Of a stretch of 64,000 nucleotides of DNA, positions 54,746 to 64,000 are shown one piece after another. Within the stretch, counting starts at the first letter, position 1, and the number at the start of each line of letters is the position of its first letter. The notes beneath the pieces were generated by a model. The model did no database searches. It was given only the letters and a program-made list of their open reading frames with translations, and was not told where the DNA came from. Source of the DNA: Mixophyes australis (taxonomy: Eukaryota > Chordata > Amphibia > Anura > Limnodynastidae); NCBI GenBank assembly GCA_036250195.1, contig JAVHZZ010000003.1, positions 60,119,289-60,183,288 of the forward strand, written 5' to 3'. The position numbers and the translations under genes were made by a program.

Positions 54746-55763
54746 TCCCGGCAGTCTGAAGAACTAACCTATCTCTCATATCAGGGCCCTCCTATCCAGT
54801 ACCCAAAGGATTGGAGACATGCCACCAGTCAGCAAAATATGTTTAAATTATAAATCAGTATAATATACCTGTTTATCACATATGTAATGTCATAACTCTT
54901 ACACGCAATATTAAAGTGTTTTCATATTCTGAGCATGGGTCTTCTCTAATGGTGTGGAATATGGATGTAGAGAGAGGTGTTAGTCATTAGGTCAACAACT
55001 TTTCTGCCACCACGTGGATAGGGCATGCAAAGTACATATGTAGCGATGTTATTCTATGTTGCACTCTCTTTGTAAACTACCACAGTATGCTATATAAAGT
55101 CAAATACTCTATTTATAATTTGCTTGTGAATAAAAAACTGCTTAAAAATTATATTTTTTTCACAAATAATCTGCTCTGACTGCATTTTCTACAGTAACCG
55201 CAAAGATTTCTTTAGTTACACTGAAGCTATTGCCTTTGAGTATATCCTAAAGTATATAGTATAATAAACCATATTAGTGTGTGTGCTTATATTTGAGCCT
55301 ATGTACACAAGCTCTTTGAACAATCAAAGCTCCCCATTCAATCACGCATATTTTTGCATAAGTAATGCTATTATGAAAACATCCCAGCGCAAGTTGAAAA
55401 GGTTAGGTATTTCTGTGATATATTAGATCATGAAACATATTGTTATTGTGAGTTTATTCTAATGCCAAGTTATCAGGGTTGCATATGTATTACGCATACT
55501 AATCAGGCAGCAGCGCATCCCATTCCTCCTGCTCTAATGCAAATATCCAGAATTCTAAATGGATGATAGAACAGCCCCTTTAATTCACTTTAAACAAACT
55601 GCGCTCTACACAGACTGAGCCTCTGCTCACAGTTTAAGCCACAGTATAACCCTTTCTAGTGCCTGTATGAGATTGACAGGATGAAATAATTGATTTTTAG
55701 ATTAAAAAAGCACAATATTTACAAAGAAAAATGGACGTGAACTTTGACCATTTCATGGGGAGA
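54746..55763. other. No gene recognised
   Basis: AT-rich unique-looking sequence without coding support. Confidence 0.5.
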
Positions 55764-56130
55764 TTATTATTATTATCATTTATTTGTTAGGCGCCGCAAG
55801 ATTTCCGCGGCGCCGTACACAGAACAAACAGTAGACTATACAGGGTGACACAGTACAGAACAATAAACAAAAAATACCAATACTTCAGAAACTCCAGGCA
55901 GGCTGATGCAGTAAAGACAGAGCAGAAGAACAGGTATGGAGACAGGAGGGAAGAGGACCCTGTTCATACGAGCTTACATCCTAAGGGAGGGTGAACAAAA
56001 CTGGCACAAGGGGAGCCAGTTAAGATGTGTGGGGGAGAGAAAACGGGGGCCGGGAGGAGAGAGGGGAGAACGACCGGAGGAGATGAGGGGGCTAAGTGGA
56101 TGGTTGGTAGGCTTTGAGGCTTTGGTAGGC
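55764..56130 (-). mobile_element. L2-type LINE 3' end, truncated
   Basis: On the minus strand it ends with GTGTACGGCGCCGCGGAAATC, GCGCCTAACAAATAAATG and a run of ATA/ATG-type triplets, the tail pattern of the LINE at 46790-50656 but a different subfamily. Only about 370 bp remain, with no intact domain. 5' truncation is typical for LINE copies. Confidence 0.7.
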
Positions 56131-56689
56131 TTTGAGATATTCGTCTGTTACTGTAATTACTGCTAACATTTAACTTGTTGTTTTCAAGGTAATAACATTG
56201 TTTACAATGTAAATCCCTTAAATTTATCATTGCAACATTTTATATCCGCCCCCAGAAAATAAAAAAAACATATAAGAAAAATAACAAATCCATATAATGA
56301 ATAATTCTCTATGAACAAATGTTATAAAATGGGTCTTGTGAGGACCAACACCCAGAAAGTTATGGAATCCCAACCATAAAGTCATTCTTGTACTATTCCC
56401 TACTATTAAGACAAGAATACAAAGCATTTTACAAAGTTGAAAGCAACAAGAATGTAAAGCAATGTTGCCTCTAAGGTGGGTGACTTGGAAATTATAGAAA
56501 AATTTAGTCTAATGATAATTTCACCTAGAAGTGCTTCACTGAGGATCTGCTGTTCAGTGCAACCAGGGACAATGGAATTTTCATATTTGGATACTGTTGA
56601 TCTCTGCTCATCTGACCCACTCGTTACTGGTTGTTGCTGTGATCATCTCTCACTATTTACTCTGCCTACATCGTAGTCCTCTGCTAATC

Positions 56690-56945
56690 CCTTCCACAGC
56701 CATGTGGTGATAGTTGTGGCTCATCATCTGCAGTATACTCGGCATTCCATTGGACTTTACATTTATGTTCCACTCCTTAGTGGTACTTGTTGTGATCCAA
56801 GCTCACTATGTATTCTGTCTGCCCTGCTGACCTCCGCTGACTGTTTCTACTCTCTTGTATAACAGCCGTGGCTCATCATCTACAGTATACTCTGTACTCC
56901 ATTGAACTTTGTATTTATGTTCCACTCTTAAGTGGTAATTGCTAT
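56690..56945. repeat. Imperfect tandem duplication, about 165 bp
   Basis: GTGGCTCATCATCTGCAGTA followed by TTCCATTGGACTTTAC and TTTATGTTCCACTCCTTAG recurs as GTGGCTCATCATCTACAGTA, TCCATTGAACTTTG and TTTATGTTCCACTCTTAAG. The unit is otherwise unknown. Confidence 0.8.
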
Positions 56946-57002
56946 TATCACCATCTGATATCAGAACTGTATCTTCTCTGTATGCTGCCTAGATCTGTTC
57001 TC

Positions 57003-57150
57003 CCATCTGTCTCACTGTGAACTTCCCTGGAGGGCCGCGACCTGCAGGGTGGAAGCCACTGAAGTCCAAATTTCCTTGCGGAAATCCCTAATGAATACCT
57101 TCCATCCTGTTAGACTCCGCGCCTCTAGGGAAGTCTAGCCAATACCAATT
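57003..57150 (+). repeat. Dispersed repeat of unknown class, copy 2
   Basis: GGGCCGCGACCTGCAGGG, TTCCTTGCGGAAATCCCT, and TGTTAGACTCCGCGCCTCT occur in the same order as in 19430-19590. It directly follows the tandem duplication at 56690-56945, which may belong to the same larger element. Confidence 0.6.
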
Positions 57151-57681
57151 GGCTAGAATTTAGGATAGACAGGAGGTTCTTACTCATTTCTTTGTGTGTA
57201 AATCTATTGAGAGAGACAAATGTAAGTGCCTGGATTCCATCCAGCCTCTGTGTCCTACCTCCCACATAATCATCTTCTCACAATTCTAAAACATTTGTGA
57301 TGGCAGTGGAAACATGACAAGGTGGAGTGTGGGATGTGTCACCACACCATGAACAGGGTTGTTTATTTCGTAGGTCTACTGGAATACCATCTCAATTCAG
57401 CTGCTGGACCCAGATAGATCAATGTCATTGCATCTTCCTTCTCTGTTCCTCTGTGGTGATCCCTGCAACCTCTAGCTGGCAGCAGCTGCAGCCATAACTT
57501 CTGCCAACATGGGGAGTAAGTGTCCTGGTTCTGTGTATAGCAGTGAGCATTATGCCAATGGAAAACACTAGGCTACTCTGAGCTGGCAGGTAGCCACAAA
57601 AGTGCCCAGGCAGCCCCAAATCAAAGGAGGTTCAGATCATATTAATGGCCACAGTCTTAAGTTCTTTACAAAAGTCTAGTG

Positions 57682-57911
57682 GGCAGCACAGTGGCCTAGT
57701 GGTTAGCACTTCTGCCTCACAGCACTGGGGTCATGAGCTTGATTCCCGACCATGGCCTTATCTGTGTGGAGTTTGTATGTTCTCCATGTGTTTGCGTGGG
57801 TTACCTCCTGGTGCTCCAGTTTCCTCCCATACTCCAAAAACATACTAGTAGGTTAATTGGCTGCTAACAAAAATTGACCCTAGTCTCTGTCTGTGTATGT
57901 TAGGGAAATTA
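57682..57911 (+). mobile_element. SINE 5' half of an inverted composite
   Basis: GGCAGCACAGTGGCCTAGTG head, GATTCCCGACC box and the GTGTTTGCGTGGGTTACCTCC centre are present. The copy stops after GTATGTTAGGGAAATTAGA, where the tail should begin, and continues instead into an inverted tail (57912-58050). Confidence 0.85.
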
Positions 57912-58050
57912 GATTTATATAGCGCCACTAATTCCGCAGCGCTGTACAGAGAACTCATTCACATCAGTCCCTGCCCCATTGGAGCTTACAGTCTAATTTC
58001 TCTAACATACACAGACAGACAGACAGACACAGAGAGAGACTAGGGTCAAT
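57912..58050 (-). mobile_element. SINE 3' half, inverted
   Basis: TTTATATAGCGCCACTAATT, GCAGCGCTGTACAGAGAACT and GGAGCTTACAGTCTAATTTC are the reverse complement of the SINE tail (compare 54580-54715), ending at GACTAGGGTCAATTTTTT. It shares about 45 bp in inverted orientation with 57868-57911, so the two halves can form a hairpin. Confidence 0.85.
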
Positions 58051-59524
58051 TTTTTTTTTTCAACCATACCAAACCACCAAAAGAGTTACCAGCAGGTCAA
58101 TCTTCAATGGCTGCTTTAGTATTGGTGGCTGATAATTCTTTTTTTCTGACAGCAGCAATGGAACCTCTTATATCGATACCTTATGTATGAAGTGTTCCCT
58201 CACCTCTTAGATCTTAAGTTCATTTTGGCAGGGTCATCTTTACCGTGAGTTTCATGTCATTGTGTGTTATTTATATGTTATTTATATGTACCATGGTCAC
58301 CTCAAAATAATAAAACAATCATCATCATAATAATACAAAATAAATACTGATTAGGCTGTTAACTATATTAAGAAAAGCTACAATTTTAGTAGTTAAGAAA
58401 GACTCACATTGGCTTTTCCTTGCAGACATCACGACATGTAGACTTTCTAAATGAAAATGAGCATGAAAGATAAAAGTGTAACTCCCCATCTGTACAAACC
58501 CAGCACTTGCCCCTGAGTTACTACAGCTAAAGGTTCACATACATAAGTACATGTGTACACATATGTGTGACATTATGCATCTATTTCTGGGCCATTGCGT
58601 ATGTTTTTACAGACACACGTGCAAACTAGAAGGGATGCTGATTGCGAAATCGAAATGAAGATCAGATTTTTTAAGGTAAAACTAATGCTGGGAGGCAGAA
58701 TGTTTTGAAGAGTCCACAAACAATTTCTTACCGCCGTACATCCTAAATGTGTAAATTACCGCAGCTGTGAGCTTCTCTTTTAAAGATAAGGCAGCATTTA
58801 CCAGCCAGCAGAGAAGCCATCCAATATTGATTACATCACATTCGGTTCTTTGAGATAGTTTGATGTTGGAAATGACTGGGCACATGCAGCTTTCAAATTA
58901 GATTGTTTGTTGTTTAGTAAGTGTGGAGAGAGACTGGCTGAGCTTTCCAACCTACTGAGGTCTGTCAAATCCTTTCTCATAGCTGGCTCTGCATGATAGC
59001 CTGCAGCTGGGGCACACCTTCACATCCTGCAAGTACTTCATGTCTCCTGAGAATGAGGCAGAAGAACCCTACATTATGTTACTCTTCCAAGTCTATGCAC
59101 GTTTTAGTTTACAATAATCTAGATAAGAGTGAGGCAAACTGTTGGAACTTCAATAAACATATAAGTGCATCGTGTAGTATTTTAGTCTGCTAGCTCTGGG
59201 GACTAGCAAATCATCATCAGCAGCAAGTTTTTGAACCTGCTCTATAGAAGGTGCAAAGGTCACATCTCCTAACATGCGTATATGCGTGTCTTTGGAGGTC
59301 TGCATACACACCTTTATTGTACTACACTTCCCTCCTCCGTACTGCTTCTCAAGGAGCTAAGCGGAGCGTAAGTGCCAGGATCACACAAGTCTGCATAGGT
59401 GCAACTTTCTGGGCATGCCCAGAGTGATCTCACACAAGGTACGCCACACAGCTTGGAAAATGTCGCACTCTGGGAGCCAAAATATGTCCTTTCTGTTTAC
59501 ATGTCTACCATGGCTAGAGTCCTG
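58051..59524. other. No gene recognised
   Basis: Unique-looking AT-rich sequence; the minus-strand frame 58682-58885 has no recognisable domain. Confidence 0.5.
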
Positions 59525-60040
59525 GAGTAAATGTATCAAGCTGCGAGTTTCCAGTGGGTTTGAAAAGTGGAGAAGTTGCCTATAGCAACCAATCAGATTC
59601 TAGGGCCTGATTCATTAAGGATCTTAACTTAAGAAACTTCTTATTTTAGTCTCCTGGACAAAACCATGTTTCAATGCAAGCGGTGCAAATTAGTATTCTG
59701 TTTTGCACATAAGTTAAATACTGACTGTTTTTTCATGTAAAGTCGCTCTGTAAAGTGACGTGTAAGTGAACTGCCGGCAAGCACTGTCTTCGGAATCACT
59801 ACCTATCAGGATGGAGCTGTGTTCATAAAGGTCTGGTGTAGTTTCCAGGTAAGTCTGTTTTATATCCCTGTCGGTGTGGTAGTCCTCTGCTTTATTTTGT
59901 AGGTATTGTCGTTGTCAGTGTTTTCGTAGTAGTGAAAATGACTACCACCAGCAATTTTGTACTTCAAATCGCTGACTATCTCTCGCGATTTGCTGTGACT
60001 TTAAATTGCTGAAAAAATTGCAGCTTGATACAAGTACCCC
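59525..60040. mobile_element. MITE with GTATCAAGCTGC ends, containing a second MITE
   Basis: The left GTAAATGTATCAAGCTGCGAG and right GCAGCTTGATACAAGTACCCC are inverted ends. A truncated relative is at about 12440-12505, and the last bases of the window (63985-64000, GGGGTAAATGTAT) begin another copy. A Harbinger-like MITE end begins at 59603 inside it. Confidence 0.7.
59603..59738 (+). mobile_element. Half of the palindromic Harbinger-like MITE
   Basis: GGGCCTGATTCATTAAGG end, GTCTCCTGGACAAAACCATG, CAAGCGGTGCAAATTAG, and AAATACTGACTGTTTTTTC match the missing left part and left arm of the element at 35586-35872. The copy stops at CATGTAAA, before the centre. Confidence 0.8.
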
Positions 60041-60179
60041 CTGGACTCTATTCAGAATATGTCATGGATATCCTTCTCTTTTGCAGTATACCCAGTCATC
60101 CAAATGGGAAAGTACACATTAGGGTCATTGTGCTCCTTTTCCACTAGCACTAGGAAAGACAATAATTAGGCCAGAGGTG
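60041..60179. other. Short spacer
   Basis: Unique sequence between two MITEs; nothing recognised. Confidence 0.4.
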
Positions 60180-60356
60180 CTCAAACCCAGTAGTCAAGAT
60201 CTACTAACAGGCCATGTTTTCAGTATTTCTGTCTGTAGAAATAGGTGGTATAATTACTAACCCAGCTAAATAGATTACCTCACCTGTGCATAATTAGAGA
60301 AATCCTGAAAACATGAACTGTTGGTAGCTCTTGAGGACTGATTTTGGTTACATCTA
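60180..60356. mobile_element. Palindromic hAT-like MITE
   Basis: CTCAAACCCAGTAGTCAAGA and CTAACAGGCCATGTTTTCAG on the left pair with CTGAAAACATGAACTGTTGG and GCTCTTGAGGACTGATTTTG on the right. This resembles a widespread vertebrate fold-back hAT MITE (GTGCTCAA... with ATGTTTTCAGGAT). About 175 bp, non-coding. Confidence 0.7.
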
Positions 60357-62037
60357 ACTTAGGTAGTAGGCCCTGATAGTACCCCTACCCCTGTAGTGCA
60401 AGAGAGGGTTAATTTCTTCACAACCTCCTTAACAGACTTAGATCTCACAGACTTAGATTTCATAGATTTACACTCAAGGGTATCACTTGCAATATTTGCT
60501 ATTTTACATCAGTCTAAGCACAGTCATAACTCTTTGGGGTAAACCTCATAAGCTATTTACTTTGCTTCCAAAGTAGTTCATACCCCCAACAGTTCAATGT
60601 AGATTGGAGGTTAGATCTGGGCAGCTCAGCACCAGGACCACTTTGTCTCGGTTTCCACCTTAGAAGATTTGGAGTTATGGTTTTCCGTGTGACTTCCATT
60701 CTTATGCTGAGGTCCCTGAAATAAGTGTGAACATTTTAGAACATTTGATTTTTTTTAGATTCGTGTTGCAAAACTTGACCATTCTTAGTCACCTGAGCCT
60801 TTCCTGACATCATTGCAGACTTTCCTGATTTCTTGCTTAGTGATTGAGCTCCACTACACATTACACATAACACATCACTAAGAAATCGGGAAAGGAGCAC
60901 TACATTAACATATAAAACACACAGCATTGCAGAGAATTGCAAAGCCATCAGGAAATAACACATAAAATAAATCTACAATACAGTCAGGGCAGCCCCTTGA
61001 AAGCAATTTCTTGGAGGACTGTGATATCTACAAAATGCAAGTATGCCATGGCATTAAATATTCAAGGATCGTGTTATGGAGAGAGGCAGAGACATAACTC
61101 TGCTATATTGTTGCTTTTTTTTTTGCAACCTTTCTTCTATTTGTAATTTGTAGTCATTGATTGCGGATGTAATTGACACTGCTCAAAGCATTTACTCTGT
61201 CACCTCTCTGATTGAAGGGCAAACTCTCAGCTCCCAGCAATCTCGAGTGCTCTGGACGGGTAATTGTAAGTTAAAATGCAATGGTATAGCTGACCTGCTC
61301 AGAGATGCCAACTGTGTAAGGACAATTTCCAATTTTATTTTGGCTCTTATACTTTATTGCAGTTCATAAAAATCCCATTTCCTTTATATTAAGTGTTTTT
61401 TACAGTGTCTTTGTAGAATTTATTTAATCATATTTAAATGTGTACTACACGTTTTATATAAAAGCATTATATAAAATACATAGGGCCTCATGAAGCCCAG
61501 AACAATTTGTACAGGTCCGCTTAGAGTATCCCAAAGTTCTAGGGTTTATGGAGCAAGATGTCGGCATTTGTGGAGGAGACAAATTTTGCTTTGGCCAATG
61601 ACGAAGTTGGGTGTAGAGCGGGAGTTCCCTAGTTCACTGGCACACTTTACAGAGCACTGAGTTTTCTTTTTGCGTGGGGAGATTACTGAAATTACATAAA
61701 GGGGTTGAAAGGGCACTTTTTTAAGGGTGTTTCTTGCTGAGTGGAAGGGTGTACAGCCCTTTCTTCACACAAATTGAATTTAGCACCAGCTCCCAGTTGG
61801 CAGATATTGTGACTCATTCTATTCTTTTATGAAAATAATTAATTTAAGCCATAACTCATAAGTAATTAACATTATGTAAGAAGAGAAATGGAAGAATTTC
61901 ATTTAATGAAAGGCTGGTTGTTAAGTGGGAATGACACTAGGTTGTGGAAGTGGGAAGTAGGTGTGCACCTTGAATGTGATGGGTGAACCATCTATGTGTG
62001 CTGATGCAAAACCAAGTCCTTGTACTGTGAAAATTCT
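60357..62037. other. No gene recognised
   Basis: Includes a local inverted repeat at about 60815-60895 (TTTCCTGATTTCTTGCTTAG against CTAAGAAATCGGGAAAGG), suggesting a very small fold-back element. Otherwise unique sequence. Confidence 0.45.
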
Positions 62038-62559
62038 GGGCCTGATTTTGAGTTAGCAGAAAATCAAAAAAAGGAGTAACTTTGCACCTGGGCAAAAATA
62101 TGTTGCATTAAAGGGGGGGGTAAATTTAAACGGTGGTAGTCAGTTTAACGGTACTGACTACCCCGACAAAGAAGAGGACGACAGGAGGACACTGATTTCA
62201 TACTACTGACATCTGCATCCTGGTAAGTAGGTATTTGTTCACGTCGCTGTAGTATCAAGTCGGTGTCCTCCTGTCGTCCTCTTCTTTGTCGGGGGTAGTC
62301 AGTACCGTTAATAGGTACTACACCCAATTTAAAATGTAGGGATAGATTTATAGTTGGGATACCGGTTGTCATGGATCAACTTTAATTTCAGAGTACAAAT
62401 AAAGCTATCAAGTATTTGTGTGCTACATATAAAAACAGACAGTATTTTTCATATGTGCAAAAAAATAAGTCAATTTATACCCCTTGCATTGTAACATGGT
62501 TTGTCGAGATGCAAATTTGCTCCTTTTCTTTGCTTTGCTCCTAACTCAAAATCAGGCCC
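62038..62559. mobile_element. Composite MITE with GGGCCTGATTTTGAGTTAG ends
   Basis: The terminal inverted repeats GGGCCTGATTTTGAGTTAG and CTAACTCAAAATCAGGCCC are perfect over 19 bp. Inside, 62141-62310 is a second near-perfect inverted repeat (GACAAAGAAGAGGACGACAG against CTGTCGTCCTCTTCTTTGTC). 62386-62510 is a right-arm copy of the palindromic MITE seen at 35586. Non-coding. Confidence 0.8.
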
Positions 62560-63104
62560 CCAGTGCGCTTCCATGGTAGGGAAAAATGCAGTGCATAATG
62601 TGATCTCGTGTTTGCCTTACTCCACAAAACCCTCAATGCACGTATTCAGCACTTGCAAGGATCTCCTTCACTCCACTCTCACTCATCACAATGCATCTCT
62701 TTGTCCTATGCAAACATCTCGCTCATTAAACCTATGCACTTTAGCAGAAGTCTAAGTGCTCAGGATGTTACTCAAATCAAGGTACATGGAGGGACCAGAG
62801 CTCATTTTGTGCTTCTGCCCTTTTGCGCTTCTTAAGATAAGCTTCAGTTATTATTGTGTCATAAGGTTTCTGAATTTAAGGTATACATGTCTCATGCGCT
62901 CTAGGTGCAGACTTGTGAATGTAATCTCATTGTCCTGCCCTTTCATTAGACACAAACAATAATTATTTTTTACAGCTATTTGTGGATATTTTATGACAGT
63001 GGTAGTTACTCTGCAGCCACCACGAAAGATATCTACGGTGACAAGAGTTACTTATCACTCTGAATGTCCCTGTTCTGCACTGCTAACAGCTCCTGTTCCC
63101 TTGT

Positions 63105-63108
<4 letters not shown>
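62560..63108. other. No gene recognised
   Basis: Several overlapping short plus-strand frames without domains; unique sequence. Confidence 0.45.

Positions 63109-63136
<28 letters not shown>
63109..63136. repeat. Poly(A) tract
   Basis: Twenty-eight consecutive A. No retroposed coding sequence or matching flanks were recognised upstream, so its origin is unclear. Confidence 0.95.
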
Positions 63137-63139
<3 letters not shown>

Positions 63140-64000
63140 TTTATGCATAAAAATATAGCGGTACATATAATATAGTAGTTATTTTATAACTACTGTTCCA
63201 CACAGACCCAATCCAGGAAATGTTTATATTTTGGGTGCTCTATTCATTTCAAAGAGAACACTGCTGAAGAATTAATATGTTTAGTCAATCATAAATAAAT
63301 AAAATAAATTATTTTTCTCAATGGACTGAGTTGGTGTTAACAGAACAGGAACAGTCAGAGCAGTGGTTCAAGTAGCTCTGCAATACTTTATAAATAGGGT
63401 TGACGCTGGTGGGGTTATTGCTGGCAATAACTCCTTTAATATATAGGAAGGAGCAGCAACATCGGCTTATAACTAATTGAAACATCTGAAAGGCGAACTA
63501 GTGAAGAGATGTATTTCTTACATTTGAAAAACTAAGGAAATCTATTATTAAATAGTGTCAAACATCTGTGTGCTAGTAATTCCTCTTTTATGATTGGCTT
63601 ACATTGAATAAAAGCAGTTTAATTAACTCTTGATATTAAAAATGCAGTTTACTGATCCATATAGGTCATTTAGCAATACCATTTCCTCTGTGGAAAGTAC
63701 AAATTTACCCAATCTGTTGCCAACTTTGTGACTGCAATAACATTTTCCCTGGGCCCTTAAATTTATAGCCTGTCCCCCTTCCCAGACTATACTTTGAGCT
63801 GGATCCAATACAATTCCAATAGAATTCCTCTATATTACTATAACACTGTTCTATCTGTACTTGATAGTTTGAGATATTGTAAATTAATGATAGGATTTAA
63901 TGTATAACTCTTGTTATTTACTGACAGTAAAGCTAATAACACATCAGACCTTTTTTCATTCTGTTTAGATCAATGTAAAGAGTCCAAGGGGTAAATGTAT
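63137..64000. other. No gene; start of a MITE at the window edge
   Basis: Unique AT-rich sequence. The final bases GGGGTAAATGTAT match the end of the MITE family at 59525-60040, so an element probably continues past the window. Confidence 0.45.

Larger units (their letters stand above)
56131..57681. other. No gene; two repeats
   Basis: Contains an imperfect tandem duplication (56690-56945) and a dispersed repeat (57003-57150). No supported coding region. Confidence 0.45.

Overview
This is eukaryotic, repeat-dense, AT-rich DNA from a vertebrate, most likely a frog or toad (inference). The indicators are Ty3/gypsy chromoviruses of the Tf1/sushi type, an L2-type LINE with a short tail-sharing SINE, a Penelope-like element with a GIY-YIG domain, hAT, Tc1/mariner and PIF/Harbinger-like MITEs, and long (TA)n runs. 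I see no host protein-coding gene, no intact RNA gene, no CRISPR array and no bacterial-type operon. Every recognisable coding region belongs to a transposable element, so this reads as an intergenic or intronic segment built from nested insertions.

Layout. 1-5.6 kb: mostly featureless, with one perfect palindrome and one SINE. 5.6-10.6 kb: a decayed Penelope-like element flanked by inverted arms; a solo chromovirus-B LTR (TSD CATAT) sits in its body and a Helitron-like element sits in its right arm. 10.9-11.9 kb: a Harbinger-like element with TAA target duplications. 12.5-15.5 kb: an 18S rRNA fragment next to a decayed hAT transposase. 16-28.5 kb: unique sequence with scattered MITEs and low-complexity arrays. 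28.58-34.59 kb: a hAT MITE (8-bp TSD) split by a young, full-length chromovirus A (5-bp TSD ATAAG, two 763-bp LTRs that I see differing at two positions). 34.7-38.8 kb: a broken Tc1 element, a palindromic MITE, a 412-bp duplication with microsatellites, and a second hAT relic. 38.84-43.35 kb: chromovirus B, lacking gag and its upstream LTR. 43.4-46.4 kb: unclassified GC-richer DNA with a small hAT MITE, a 36-bp minisatellite of about 1 kb, and an LTR fragment related to that of chromovirus A. 46.8-50.66 kb: an almost complete L2-type LINE. 50.7-64 kb: MITEs, SINEs, an L2 tail and unique sequence.

How the parts fit. Chromovirus A carries readable controls: a slippery heptamer at the gag/pol junction, a primer-binding site complementary to its own predicted RNA 5' end (self-priming, as described for Tf1/sushi elements), a polypurine tract, a TATA-like box and a set of hairpins in its LTR. 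It appears unable to act alone, because of an in-frame stop in pol and an Asn at a catalytic Asp position of integrase. The SINEs share their 3' tail with the local L2-type LINE, suggesting a parasite-host pair. All assignments are by eye from motifs; no database search was run.
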